Both the position numbers and the translations under genes were made by a program. From Paludibaculum fermentans (GTDB taxonomy: Bacteria > Acidobacteriota > Terriglobia > Bryobacterales > Bryobacteraceae): a DNA stretch of 64,000 nt. This document shows positions 45,456 through 55,171 of the stretch, in pieces (within the stretch, counting starts at the first letter, position 1; the number at the start of each line of letters is the position of its first letter). The notes under the pieces were generated by a model that ran no database searches, was not told the origin of the DNA, and worked only from the letters and a program-made list of their open reading frames with translations. The stretch covers positions 8,819,501 through 8,883,500 of the forward strand of contig NZ_CP063849.1 of the NCBI RefSeq assembly GCF_015277775.1, written 5' to 3'.

Positions 45456-46475
45456 TAGTCTTCGCCATGGGCAGCTTGTGCTGTATTTACTCAGAACTCA
45501 CTGCCCCGAGCGGCAGCGGTTCATCTGCCATGCGTGGAAAGGCGACAGCCTGACCCGTCCCACTTCGTAAGTAATTGAACGAACAGAGGTTATGGGAGCT
45601 CCGAGCGCTTCGCCTGGGTTTTGGCCTCTACTGCCGGGATCCGTCCAGCAGCCTCGCCAGACGCATAAGTGACACAGCATCAACAGCATCCGGCTCACGC
45701 TGCGGCTCAATGAGCAAGTAATTCGACCCAGGCTATCCTGATTCCAGCCATCACAATTGCCGCTGGGACGCATCAGTTCGAACGAAACGCCGGCCACCAC
45801 AAACCCCTTGATCTGATCCTCTCCGAAGCAGAAACAAACTGACGGGCAGGAGCTGCGCGCCCCCGCCCGGACCCACTCCGCGGCTGACTGGGGGCAACAA
45901 GGACCCGCACGTCCTTCGCCGCCCTACGGGCGTCTCGTCCGTGCAAATGGAGCGTCTCTTGATCTCTTCCCCCCGACCCCCTCCTCGGCCTGCGGCCGAA
46001 GCGGGGGCGCCCTCCTGCGACAGTACCCTGCGGCCGCCCTCGTGCAGCCGCCCGAATTGACGGCGAGGGCACGCCGGCGGCCGCCTGGACGTCTTCATCT
46101 GGGTAGGAGCCAGCCTGCGGCGCAAGGTGGGGAAGATTTACATAATCGGCCGTTATCGTCGGCCGGTTCCTATTTCGGTGGCCTCCGCTTCCGGCTGCGC
46201 CTCCAGCTCCGGCACTCCTTCGGCGGCGGCCGATAACGCGCGTTTATGCAAACTTCCCGTCTTTGGTCGCCCCCAGTCCTCGGCCCCCCAGGGGCCTGCG
46301 GACAAAATCGATGGCGCCTGCGGCGCCGTCGTTACGCCCCACTGGCGCGGCCCCCCAAGGGGGCCTTGCCCGCGCCGCTATGTCGCAGCCGGCGCCGGGC
46401 GGGTGTTCGTTGGTTGGTCAGGAATTGTGGCGGCGCCGGCAGCTCCGCACGGCTGCTCGGAAAGCTGTTTTCTCC
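45456..46475. repeat. backbone 2 non-coding block
   Basis: Same content as 38844-39863 at offset 6,612: boundary motif, ~500-bp shared repeat, palindromes and the split CGTTATC/CGGCCG inverted repeat. Confidence 0.6.
45544..45563 (+). repeat. boundary motif, cassette 1' / backbone 2
   Basis: Exact GACAGCCTGACCCGTCCCAC. Confidence 0.85.
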
Positions 46476-46889
46476 TCAGCCGCTACCCGACGACCAGCGG
46501 CGGGCCTCGTGCGTCAGAATCATGCTGTCGAGCAGCGACTTGATGACTTTCTTCTCCTCGGCGGAAAACCGCGAGACGGCTTCGAACTGCAAACGCAGGT
46601 CGTCATCGGGGCCGCGTTCATCCTTGCCAAACAACAACTGATCGGCCGTAGCGCCCAGAGCGACGGCCAGGTTTCGAATCACGTCCAGGGTGGGCTGAGA
46701 AGAGCCCGCTTCGTAGCGTTTTAGCTGCTGTACGTGGACACCTACACGTTCCGATAGTTGCTGCTGCGTCAAGCTCTTCTCTTTGCGGAGAGCCGCTAAA
46801 CGCTGGGCAAAGCCGTTCTCTGTGTGGCGCGGGGGCACAACCGCAGCATAAGAAACCGGTGAGATCGGATTGACCGCTAAGGATTCCAT
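46476..46889 (-). CDS. XRE-family regulator, backbone 2
   Basis: Product identical to the one at 39864-40277. Three copies of the same regulator mean each would act on all three operators. Confidence 0.88.
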   Translation of the reverse strand: MESLAVNPISPVSYAAVVPPRHTENGFAQRLAALRKEKSLTQQQLSERVGVHVQQLKRYEAGSSQPTLDVIRNLAVALGATADQLLFGKDERGPDDDLRLQFEAVSRFSAEEKKVIKSLLDSMILTHEARRWSSGSG

Positions 46890-46913
46890 ATGTTACGACA
46901 ATAGTATCATATG
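46887..46913. promoter_or_regulatory. candidate XRE operator, divergent region 2
   Basis: Same pair of CATATG palindromes 21 bp apart as in backbone 1. Confidence 0.45.
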
Positions 46914-46968
46914 TGTGACTTGACAAGTTTCGGCGTAAAAGGCCGCCAAGCCACAAAAAGGAGATCCG

Positions 46969-49635
46969 ATGGCACGCATCCCGGACTCAGAGCTTGAGCG
47001 GCTAAAAAGAGAAATCCCCATCGAGCGGCTGGTGCTGGGCTTCGGAGTGGAACTGCAACGGCATGGCGCGGAACTGATCGGACGGTGTCCGTTTCACGAC
47101 GACAAGACGCCTTCGCTCGTTGTTTCGCCGAAGACAAACCTGTGGCACTGCCTGGGCGCCTGCAACGTGGGCGGATCGACGCTTGATTGGGTGATGCGGA
47201 CCAAGGGCGTCAGCTTCCGGCATGCGGCGGAACTGCTGCGCGCCGATCATCCCTCTTTAGCCGCCGGAGACGGCCACGTCGTTCGCAAAGGAACCGCGGT
47301 AAAGCTCGAAGCCCCGGTGGCGCTGGACGCCGACGATCGGCAGACGTTGCGCGATGTCGTCAGCTTCTATCACAAGACCCTGGGCGAGTCGCCGGAAGCA
47401 CTGCGGTATCTGGAGAGCCGCGGCCTCACGCACCCGGAGATGATGGACCGCTTCCAACTGGGCTTCGCCAATCGCACGCTCGGGCTGACGCTGCCGGACA
47501 GGAACCGGAAGGCCGGCGCCGATCTGCGCGGACGCCTGCAGCGGTTAGGCATCCTGCGCGAGAGCGGGCATGAGCACTTCATGGGGTCGGTCGTGTTTCC
47601 TGTGATCGATCTGGCCGGCAACGTGACGGAGATCTACGCGAAGGAGATCATCCTGTGCGAGTCGATCATCGACGCGCTGACGTTCTGGTGCGCGGGGTTC
47701 CGCAATGTGACGGCCAGCTACGGCGTCAACGGCTTCACGGACGATCACCGGACCGCGTTTCAGAAGCACGGCGTTCAGCAAGTCTGGATCGCGTATGACC
47801 GCGATGAGGCCGGCGACGTGGCGGCCGAGCGGCTAAAAGAAGAACTGCTCGCCCTCGGCATTGGTTCGCATCGCGTGCTGTTCCCGAAGGGGCTGGACGC
47901 CAACGAATACGCGCGGACCGGCGAGAGCCTGGCTGTGTTGCTGAACCGCGCCACGTGGTGGGAAGGTCCAAAGCCGGCGGCTCAAGAGAAAAGCGCCGAG
48001 CCGGAAGTGGAGGCCACGCCGGCAGAAGCACCACCGCCCGTGATTCCTTTCGCCGCTGAGCCGGAAGTCCTCGTCAACGGGGACGAAGTCCTGATTCCAC
48101 GCGGCGACCGCCGCTATCGCATTCGAGGCCTGGCCAAAAACCTCAGCCCCGAGGTCATGAAGGTGAACGTGCTGGTGTCGAGGCAGGAGGACTTTCACGT
48201 CGATACGCTCGACCTGCAGACCGACCGCCAACGTGCCGCCTTCATCAAGCGCGCCGCCGAAGAGCTGGGCCTGAAGGAAGACATCCTCCGCAAGGACGTG
48301 GGGCAAGTCTTCCTGGCGCTGGAACGCTTGCAATCGGAGCAGATCCGCAAGGCACTGGAACCAGCGAAACCGGAAGTGGAACTCAGCGAGGAAGAACGCG
48401 CCGAAGCGCTCACGCTGTTGAAGGACCCGCGCCTGCTGGAGCGCATCGTCGAAGACTTCGACCGCTGCGGTCTGGTGGGCGAGAAGAGCAACAAGCTTAT
48501 CGGTTATCTGGCCGCGGTTTCGCGTCATCTGGAATCGCCGCTGGCGGTGCTGGTGCAGTCGTCGTCGGCCGCGGGCAAGAGCACGCTCATGGATGCGGTG
48601 CTGGCCTTCGTGCCGGCCGAGGAGTGCATCCGGTTTTCGGCGATGACGGAGCAGTCGCTCTACTACATGGGCAGCATGGACCTGAGACACAAGGTGCTGG
48701 CCATTGCCGAAGAGGAAGGCGCGAGCCGCGCCGCTTACGCGCTGAAGCTGCTGCAAAGCGAAGGTGTGCTCTCCATCGCGTCCACCGGCAAGGACCCGGC
48801 GACGGGCAAGCTCGTCACGCATCAGTACCGAGTCGAAGGTCCGGTGATGATGTTCCTGACCACGACCGCCATCGACATCGACGAGGAACTGCTGAACCGC
48901 TGCCTCGTGCTGGCGGTGAACGAGGATCGCGAGCAGACACAGGCGATCCACCGGCTGCAGCGCGAACAGCAGACGCTGGAAGGCCTGGTCCGCCGGCAGC
49001 AGCGGGCCACGCTGATCAAGATGCACCAGAACGCGCAACGCCTACTGAAGCCGTTGTTCGTGGTGAACCCGTTCGTCGACGAGCTGACGTTTCCCGATGC
49101 GCTGACACGCATGCGGCGCGACCACATGAAGTACCTGACTCTGATCCGCGCGATCGCACTGCTGCACCAGCACCAGCGCCCGGTGAGGACGAGCCAGGGG
49201 CTTTCCTTTATCGAGGTGACGCGGGCAGACATCGCCAAGGCGCAGGAACTCATGGACGAACTGATGCGGCGCTCGCTGGATGAGCTGCCGGCGCAGACGC
49301 GCCGTTTGCTGGGCCGCGATGTGCGCGCCCACACCGGCTGGGGCCACACGCAGTTGAAGACGCACCTGCACCGGCTGGAAGAGCTGGAGTACCTGATCGT
49401 CCATCACGGCGGACGGGGCCAAACCTTCGTCTATGAATTGAACTGGTCGGGGCTGGAAGAGGAGAAGTCGGGGGCAAGTCGGCCCCAGGTCGGGGTGTTG
49501 TCGGGGGCTGGTCGGGCCACGGAAACCCGCATGAATACAGGGGCAAACGGCATTCTGGCGCGAGAACCGCAAAACACCACAGATACCGGGCTGGGAGTCA
49601 ACGGCGTCGTAACCCTAGCCATAGGAGCCCGGTGA
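46969..49635 (+). CDS. primase, backbone 2 (internally deleted)
   Basis: 888 residues with the same CHC2, Toprim and P-loop layout and the same two in-frame deletions as copy 1, so the deletions predate the duplication. At residues 218-222 it reads N-V-T-E-I, as in the full-length copy 3, where copy 1 reads K-V-T-Q-T. Stop and recombinase start are arranged as in backbone 1. Confidence 0.85.
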   Translation: MARIPDSELERLKREIPIERLVLGFGVELQRHGAELIGRCPFHDDKTPSLVVSPKTNLWHCLGACNVGGSTLDWVMRTKGVSFRHAAELLRADHPSLAAGDGHVVRKGTAVKLEAPVALDADDRQTLRDVVSFYHKTLGESPEALRYLESRGLTHPEMMDRFQLGFANRTLGLTLPDRNRKAGADLRGRLQRLGILRESGHEHFMGSVVFPVIDLAGNVTEIYAKEIILCESIIDALTFWCAGFRNVTASYGVNGFTDDHRTAFQKHGVQQVWIAYDRDEAGDVAAERLKEELLALGIGSHRVLFPKGLDANEYARTGESLAVLLNRATWWEGPKPAAQEKSAEPEVEATPAEAPPPVIPFAAEPEVLVNGDEVLIPRGDRRYRIRGLAKNLSPEVMKVNVLVSRQEDFHVDTLDLQTDRQRAAFIKRAAEELGLKEDILRKDVGQVFLALERLQSEQIRKALEPAKPEVELSEEERAEALTLLKDPRLLERIVEDFDRCGLVGEKSNKLIGYLAAVSRHLESPLAVLVQSSSAAGKSTLMDAVLAFVPAEECIRFSAMTEQSLYYMGSMDLRHKVLAIAEEEGASRAAYALKLLQSEGVLSIASTGKDPATGKLVTHQYRVEGPVMMFLTTTAIDIDEELLNRCLVLAVNEDREQTQAIHRLQREQQTLEGLVRRQQRATLIKMHQNAQRLLKPLFVVNPFVDELTFPDALTRMRRDHMKYLTLIRAIALLHQHQRPVRTSQGLSFIEVTRADIAKAQELMDELMRRSLDELPAQTRRLLGRDVRAHTGWGHTQLKTHLHRLEELEYLIVHHGGRGQTFVYELNWSGLEEEKSGASRPQVGVLSGAGRATETRMNTGANGILAREPQNTTDTGLGVNGVVTLAIGAR

Positions 49636-49636
49636 G

Positions 49637-50671
49637 ATGGCCCGCGTGCCCCGGCGCCGGAAGCCGCCAGTTGTGCCGGCGACTCCACTGGCGTCACTGC
49701 TGGAGAAGCACTTGGAAGACCTGCGAGTACGGAACTACTCCGAGTACACGGTGAAGAACCGCCGCGTGCACATCGGCTTCTTCCTCGATTGGTGTAACGA
49801 GCGCGGCCTGACCGAGCCTGTGGAAGTGACGCGCACGGTGCTGGAGAGCTACCAGCGCCACGTGTTCCACTACCGCAAGAAGAACGGCGAACCGCTGAGC
49901 TTCACGGGCCAGCATGACCGCCTGGTGCCGTTGCGGGTGTGGTTCAAGTGGATGGCGCGGCAGCATCACATCCTGCACAATCCGGCCTCGGAGCTGGAAC
50001 TGCCCCGGCTGGGCATGCGGCTGCCGAAGGCTGTTCTGACGGCCTCGGAAGCGGAGCAGGTGATCGAGCAGACCAACGTACACGACCCGCTGGGCCTGCG
50101 CGATCGAGCGATTCTCGAGACGTTGTACTCGACCGGAATGCGGCGGCTGGAGCTGGTGAATCTGAAGCTATGGGATTTGGACCTGGAGCGCGGCACGATA
50201 GCCATCCGCCAGGGCAAGGGCAAGAAAGACCGCATGATTCCGCTGGGCGACCGTGCCGCGGCCTGGGTGCGCAAGTACTTGGAGGAAGCCCGCCCGCAAT
50301 TGGCCACGGAGCCCGATGACAGGATCGTGTTTCTGTCCAACGCCGGCGAGCCATTCTCGCTCGACTATCTCACCGAAGTGGTGCGAGGCTACGTGGAAGC
50401 GGCCAATGTCGGAAAACACGGAGCCTGCCATTTGTTTCGGCACACGATGGCGACGCTGATGCTGGAGGGTGGCGCCGACACAAGATTCATTCAGGCGATG
50501 CTGGGCCATGCGGACCTGAAGACGACGCAGATCTACACGCACGTGGCGATCCGGCAGCTTCAGGAGATCCACCGGGCGACGCACCCGGCCCGTCTTCCGG
50601 AAGTGGTGGAAACGGACCGTCAGGAGCTTCTGAAGGCGATAGAAGCCGAAGACGACGAACCTACCGAATAG
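49637..50671 (+). CDS. tyrosine recombinase, backbone 2
   Basis: 344 residues, identical to copy 1, all catalytic residues intact. Confidence 0.95.
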   Translation: MARVPRRRKPPVVPATPLASLLEKHLEDLRVRNYSEYTVKNRRVHIGFFLDWCNERGLTEPVEVTRTVLESYQRHVFHYRKKNGEPLSFTGQHDRLVPLRVWFKWMARQHHILHNPASELELPRLGMRLPKAVLTASEAEQVIEQTNVHDPLGLRDRAILETLYSTGMRRLELVNLKLWDLDLERGTIAIRQGKGKKDRMIPLGDRAAAWVRKYLEEARPQLATEPDDRIVFLSNAGEPFSLDYLTEVVRGYVEAANVGKHGACHLFRHTMATLMLEGGADTRFIQAMLGHADLKTTQIYTHVAIRQLQEIHRATHPARLPEVVETDRQELLKAIEAEDDEPTE

Positions 50672-50684
50672 GCCCGCCACAGGG

Positions 50685-50712
50685 CCACCAGAGGGTACAC
50701 TGGTGGGTACCC
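50685..50712. repeat. overlapping inverted repeats after recombinase 2
   Basis: Same CCACCAG/CTGGTGG and GGGTAC/GTACCC pairs as at 44073-44100. Confidence 0.55.
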
Positions 50713-50713
50713 G

Positions 50714-51799
50714 ATGCTGGCAGAAAGACAGCGCGCCGCGTCCTTTGTCTTGCCCGTAGCGACCCCTCTGCCCAGGCCCATCCACACATCAACGACAGCG
50801 ATTCACTTAGCCGGAAACCCGCATCAGGGGGTCTGGAGTTTAGGCACCACAGCCTATAGATGGCAGCCGGCCAGTAACCCGCAGGGCACAAAGGGGATGC
50901 CGGTTTGCTTGTACGATTCCGGCAGAGGATCCCATAGTACCGGCAAAGAACGCGATGCCGAGACTGGGCTGGACTATTTTGGTGCCCGGTATTTCTCAGG
51001 AGCGCAGGGGCGGTTTACGAGCCCGGATGCACCGTTTGCTGATCAGGACCCTGCTGATCCGCAGAGCTGGAACCTCTACACGTACGCTCGAAACAACCCA
51101 CTGGTCTTTGTAGATCCTAGCGGACAGTACGTTTGTGGTTCATCAATGTCGGAGCAGCAGTGCAAGGACTTTGAAACGTCCCGCCAGAGCGCGCAAGCTA
51201 GCGCCAACGCCGTAAAGGACAAGTACGGCGCGGGTTCTAGTCAGTATAAGAACGCACAAGCTGCAATCGATGCGTATGGCGGTGCCGGAAAGGCCAATGG
51301 CGTAACGATTGAGATCGGGAAAACGAAGGGTGGAGGGTCAGTAGCACTTGGAGCTCCGGGGGCCAAAACCGGAGACAATCCGACTGGCCAGAACATAACG
51401 GTAACGTTCGCCTCGGGTGGTGCTGCTTCGAGCTCAGGACTGATTGCTCACGAGGGTGTTCACGTTGGCGATGCGTCTGCCTGGACTGCTGCGGGTTTTG
51501 CGGAGGCGAAACACCCGTTACTCTACCAGAGCGAATTCAATGCCTATCGTGTCCAAGCTTCGATCGTCGAAGGCGACTACTTGCTCGCAGCAGGGCGAGG
51601 GGAGGCGAGCGGTTACATGTACCGGCCAATCACGATGGGAGGCACTCCGTATCTGAACTGGTTTCCGGGCTGGCCCGAAGCCAATGTAACGAACTCGATT
51701 AACCGGATGCTCGCTGTGCCGCCTGCTGCTGGCGGGCTTTATGGGTTGACTCCCGCTAGCCGGACACGGATGTACTCCGATCCGCGCCGTCGGAGGTGA
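50714..51799 (+). CDS. backbone leader fused to Rhs core and HExxH tip (cassette 2)
   Basis: A 361-residue frame. Leader (codons 1-75) as in the other units, then the Rhs core from 50939 (TGKERDAETGLDYFGARYFS), diverged at the DNA level from cassette 1 after the first 14 bp. The tip begins YVCGSSMSEQQCKDFETSRQ and carries HEGVH at residues 246-250 (LIAHEGVHVGDASAW), a zinc-metallopeptidase HExxH, with a possible third ligand in YQSEFNAYRVQ. It shares its YVC...QCK.FE.SR start and AHEG.HV..D pattern with cassette 3, so both belong to one tip family. The target is unknown. Confidence 0.7.
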   Translation: MLAERQRAASFVLPVATPLPRPIHTSTTAIHLAGNPHQGVWSLGTTAYRWQPASNPQGTKGMPVCLYDSGRGSHSTGKERDAETGLDYFGARYFSGAQGRFTSPDAPFADQDPADPQSWNLYTYARNNPLVFVDPSGQYVCGSSMSEQQCKDFETSRQSAQASANAVKDKYGAGSSQYKNAQAAIDAYGGAGKANGVTIEIGKTKGGGSVALGAPGAKTGDNPTGQNITVTFASGGAASSSGLIAHEGVHVGDASAWTAAGFAEAKHPLLYQSEFNAYRVQASIVEGDYLLAAGRGEASGYMYRPITMGGTPYLNWFPGWPEANVTNSINRMLAVPPAAGGLYGLTPASRTRMYSDPRRRR

Positions 51800-51801
51800 C
51801 A

Positions 51802-52353
51802 ATGAACGCCTTGACCAGCTTGTGGATGTTTTTAGCAATCAGCGGCTTGGGTCTATCGGCTGAGCGTTATCCAATCGAACAGACCAGCGATCCGAGAATC
51901 ATGTTGAGTGTGGTTGCTGTCAGAAGCCACGAGCCCCCGTTTACCGGAGAAGCGCCGCTGCGCGTATTCCTTCGCCTGGCGAATCGTGGTAGCGAGGAGA
52001 TCTTCGTAGAAGCATTCGATCTCAGCTCGCGACGGAATGACAGTGCTTTGCTTCATGATGTCTTTGAGGACGGCGTGTGTCCGCACAGCCTGACTCCCGC
52101 CTCGGCGAAATCGGCCTCAGAGCCGCTGATTGGCTACTCACGGCTCCATACATATTCCGTCGTTCCGATAGCACCAGCCGGTTCGATGCAGTTCAGTGTT
52201 CCTGTTGATCACTTGCAGCGTGGTCGTTGCGTGCGGATCAGGTACTGGATAGGTGGCGGCGGAAGCCCCCCGAGTAATGCGTCGGAGTACAGATACTCGT
52301 ACGTCAAGGCTGCTGGCCACTGGCTTCGCAATGGGGGCCGGGTCGGAAAGTAA
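51802..52353 (+). CDS. candidate exported immunity protein for cassette 2
   Basis: A 183-residue protein. ATG 51802 follows GGAGGT (51792-51797), which overlaps the toxin's stop; the frame's GTG at 51796 is inside that site. The N-terminus MNALTSLWMFLAISGLGLSA is a signal peptide. The body is beta-rich (LRVFLRLANRGSEEIFVEAF, MQFSVPVDHLQRGRCVRIRY). No family recognised. Export suggests that the tip acts in the envelope. Confidence 0.65.
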   Translation: MNALTSLWMFLAISGLGLSAERYPIEQTSDPRIMLSVVAVRSHEPPFTGEAPLRVFLRLANRGSEEIFVEAFDLSSRRNDSALLHDVFEDGVCPHSLTPASAKSASEPLIGYSRLHTYSVVPIAPAGSMQFSVPVDHLQRGRCVRIRYWIGGGGSPPSNASEYRYSYVKAAGHWLRNGGRVGK

Positions 52354-52535
52354 CGAGAGGTCTTGGCAGAGCCCGCCGCCGAGCAACGAGGCGGCGGCGC
52401 TTCGCTGACCGCCAGTCTTCGCGGGTTGGGATAGTGGCGGTAGCGGAAGCCCGAAGCAGAAGAACGATGCTACGCATCGTCTGAAGGCGTGACAAGCCAC
52501 CCCAGAATGGGTATTGCGTGGCGGATGCAAACAGT

Positions 52536-52706
52536 AAGCGGCCGTGCGGAGTTGCCGGCGCCGCCACTACACCTGATGAAATTGATGGAGACCCGCCCGG
52601 CGCCGGCTGCGACATAACGGCCGCAGGCAAGGCACCCTCTGGGGGCCGCGCCAGTGGGGGCTCAATGACGGCGCCGCAGGCGCCCTCAACTCAATCCGCA
52701 GGCCCC
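52536..52706 (-). repeat. inverted fragment of the backbone non-coding block
   Basis: Its reverse complement matches 39690-39840 with scattered differences: GGGGCCTGCGGA, GGCGCCTGCGGCGCCGTC, ACTGGCGCGGCCCCC, TATGTCGCAGCCGGCGCCGG and GTGGCGGCGCCGGCA occur in the same order. Confidence 0.75.
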
Positions 52707-52718
52707 TGACAGAAAGGC

Positions 52719-52738
52719 GACAGCCTGACCCGTCCCGC
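52719..52738 (+). repeat. boundary motif after cassette 2 (one mismatch)
   Basis: GACAGCCTGACCCGTCCCGC, with G for A at position 19, preceded by AGAAAGGC. Confidence 0.8.
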
Positions 52739-53248
52739 TTCGTAAGTAATTGAAAGAACGGACTTTATAGATGACTCCGAGCACTTCGCCTGGGTTTTGG
52801 CATGTACTTCCGAGATCCGTCTGGTCGCCTCGCAAGGCGCATAAGCCACGCAGCGTCAATAGTATGCGGCTCACCCTGCGCCTCAACAAGTAAGTAATTC
52901 GCACCACGCCATCCTGATTCCAGCCCTGACAATTGCCACTGGGACGCATCAGTTCGAACGCAACGCCGGCCACCGCAAGCCCCTTGATCCGATCCTCTCC
53001 GAAGCAGAAACAAACTGACGGGCAGGAGCTACGCGCCCCCGCCCGGACCCACTCCGCGGCTGACTGGGGGAGACAAGGACCCGCACGTCCTTCGCCGCCC
53101 TACGGGCGTCTCGTCCGTGCAAATGGAGCGTCTCTTGACCTCCTCCCCCCGACCCCCTCCTCGGCCTGCGGCCGAAGCGGGGGCGCCGTCCTGCGACAGT
53201 ACCCTGCGGCCGCCGTCGTGCAGCCGCCCGGGAAATGCGACAGCCTGA

Positions 53249-53534
53249 GAGCCTGTCGGAATGAAATCCACCGCGAAACCTGGCCCAGGCGGCGTCCGGG
53301 GCGCCTCCCGGCGATCGTTCCTTCCGACAACCGATCCAACTGCGCCTCCCGATGCGATTGAGCGCTAAATTAGGCCGGTGTTTTCAAGAATTCGGGCCCT
53401 ATCTCAGCCTCACGCAAGCACCACTTGCGGTTGGTGGCGGTGCAGCTTCCACACGTTCATCGCCATGCAGATCATTTGCCACTCCGCTCTCACTTTTTCC
53501 AACCCTCGGAACAGAAATCTACGGAAAGGGTCGC
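53249..53534 (-). mobile_element. remnant of an IS1182-like insertion sequence
   Basis: A terminal repeat starting GAGCCTGTCGGAATG at 53249, and the last ~41 codons of a transposase on the minus strand, stop at 53410-53412: FRRFLFRGLEKVRAEWQMIC, then MAMNVWKLHRHQ. This ending is typical of IS1182-type DDE transposases. The rest is missing; the coding sequence is broken exactly where the group II intron's 3' end begins. Confidence 0.7.
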
Positions 53535-53568
53535 GGTAGGGACGGCCATCACTGGCTGCCCCCCGCAC

Positions 53569-53602
53569 AGATCCGTACGGGCGGTATTACCGCATACGGC
53601 TC
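53569..53602 (-). ncRNA. group II intron domain V
   Basis: 34 nt that fold as domain V: AGCCGTATGCGG pairs with CCGCCCGTACGGAT-side across a TAAT loop, with the AGC catalytic triad at the base and a CG bulge. It begins directly after the maturase stop codon (53603-53605). Confidence 0.8.
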
Positions 53603-55171
53603 CTACCTCGGATGCCTGTCGTCAAAGCGAACCTCGGGATAGGGATGGTACAACCGGGGCCGGGGCAACCAGCGTTGGAAGAGTCGAGTCATCCGGTCTG
53701 CGCCCAGTCGGCCTTTTTGGCTGCGCCGTTTCAGAACGTGCCACCACAGGCGCCCGATTCGTTCGCGAAACCGGTGCAGGCTCGCCCAGTTGCCCGGGAC
53801 CGCGTGGTATTGGTTGAACCCTTCGACTACACGCTCCAGCCACTCGCCGACGTGCGGCACCGGCTCGTGCATCCGCGCTCGAAGCGTCTGCTTGATTTGC
53901 TGCAGCTTCGCTTCCAGCCGCTTCCTCACCGTCTGCCGCCAGATCGTATAGTGGCCGCGACTGGACCGCCCGCAGCGATGCGTGAAGCCCAGGAACGCGA
54001 AGCTCTCTGGTTCGCCCTCCCCCCGTTGTCGCCGGTTCGCCTGAGCAAACCTGCCAAACTCGATCAGCCTCGTTTTCTCCTTATGGAGTTCCAGCCCAAA
54101 CTTTGCCAGCCGCTCCTCAAACTGCCTGAGAAATTGCTCGGCTTCCGTCCGATGCTCAAACCCCACCACGAGATCGTCGGCGTAGCGGACCACGATCATC
54201 TCGCCGGTCGCTGCCTTCTTCCGCCAGGCCTCTACCCACAAGTCAAAGACATAGTGCAGATACACGTTCGCCAGCAGCGGTGAAATCACCGAACCTTGCG
54301 GAGTACCCACTGCCGTCTCCGACCACTCGCCGTCCTCGCTTACTCCCGCCTTCAACCATTTCTGGATCAGGCGCAGAATGCGCTTATCGGCGACCCGGTG
54401 TTGCACAAACTTCATCGTCCATTCGTGGCTCATCCGGTCGAAAAAGCCCTGAATGTCGGCGTCCAAAATCCAGTTCACCTTCTTCCGCAGAATCCCCACA
54501 CTCAGCGCATCCAGCGCCATGTGTGGGCTCCGCCCTGGCCGGAACCCGTAGCTGAATCCCCGAAAGTCCTCCTCGTAAATCTCGTTGAGGATGATCACCA
54601 CCGCCTGTTGGACGACTTTGTCCTCCACGGCTGCGATGCCGATTGGACGCTGCCGCCCGTCGGCCTTCGGAATGTAGATCCGTCTTGAGGGTTGTGCCCG
54701 GTACGTTCCACGATGGATCCGGTCCTTCAGATCGGCGAGCCGCTCCTCCAGTCCCTCTCCGTACTGCTGCCACGTCGTCCCATCCACGCCCGGTGCCGCT
54801 TTCTTCTGCAGTTGCAGATAGCTTTGCCTCAGCAGATCGATGGTCAGATGGTGCAGCAGCGTGGTGAACTGTTCCTGTTTCCTCCCCTTCGCCACTTTGC
54901 GCACACCAGCCAGGCCCTGTGACACACCGTACCCGTCCTGTGCCGGTGGTATGTGGTCCTGCCCGGTGTTCTCCTTGGTTGGCGTCCTTCCCTCCACCCT
55001 CTCCGCCGCTTCAGCCTGTTGCTCCGTCGCTTTGTTCGAAGGTTTCATCGGTACTACGACACCATCCGACTCCTCACCGCCGTTCACGCCGGTCTCGTGG
55101 CTATCGCCTTTCCCGGCCGGACTGCTCCGATGCCGTGCAGCCGGCGATGAGGTCTCCCGGTTCTCGTGCAT
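53603..55171 (-). CDS. ltrA: group II intron reverse transcriptase/maturase
   Basis: A 522-residue protein from ATG 55171. RT motifs in order: RRIYIPKADGRQRPIGI, GFRPGRSPHMALDAL, DADIQGFFDRMSHEW, VGTPQGSVISPLLANVYLHY, catalytic YADD (VVRYADDLVV) and LHKEKTRLIEFG; FAFLGFTHRCGRSSRGHYTI opens the maturase (X) domain. No HNH endonuclease is seen at the C-terminus, which ends RFDDRHPR right against domain V. It copies and splices its own intron. The frame is intact, so the intron may be active. Confidence 0.95.
   Translation of the reverse strand: MHENRETSSPAARHRSSPAGKGDSHETGVNGGEESDGVVVPMKPSNKATEQQAEAAERVEGRTPTKENTGQDHIPPAQDGYGVSQGLAGVRKVAKGRKQEQFTTLLHHLTIDLLRQSYLQLQKKAAPGVDGTTWQQYGEGLEERLADLKDRIHRGTYRAQPSRRIYIPKADGRQRPIGIAAVEDKVVQQAVVIILNEIYEEDFRGFSYGFRPGRSPHMALDALSVGILRKKVNWILDADIQGFFDRMSHEWTMKFVQHRVADKRILRLIQKWLKAGVSEDGEWSETAVGTPQGSVISPLLANVYLHYVFDLWVEAWRKKAATGEMIVVRYADDLVVGFEHRTEAEQFLRQFEERLAKFGLELHKEKTRLIEFGRFAQANRRQRGEGEPESFAFLGFTHRCGRSSRGHYTIWRQTVRKRLEAKLQQIKQTLRARMHEPVPHVGEWLERVVEGFNQYHAVPGNWASLHRFRERIGRLWWHVLKRRSQKGRLGADRMTRLFQRWLPRPRLYHPYPEVRFDDRHPR

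Larger units (their letters stand above)
44327..50938 (+). repeat. 6,612-bp tandem unit, copy 2 (cassette 1' + backbone 2)
   Basis: Directly follows copy 1 at a constant offset of 6,612. The match ends at the 14-mer at 50939-50952, after which the Rhs core diverges into a different cassette. This places the duplication end points in the Rhs core. Confidence 0.95.
52354..53248. repeat. degraded backbone fragments after cassette 2
   Basis: No gene. In order: ~180 bp of unique DNA, an inverted backbone scrap (52536-52706), the boundary motif at 52719, about 500 bp of the left part of the backbone, and a truncated motif (GACAGCCTGA, 53239-53248) cut by the transposase remnant. Confidence 0.6.

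Noticed and set aside
53249-53534. Complete insertion sequence
   Set aside because: Only the last ~41 transposase codons and one end repeat are present.
53603-55171. Diversity-generating retroelement
   Set aside because: The RT has maturase motifs and is followed by domains V and VI; no template/variable repeat pair is seen beside the Rhs tips.
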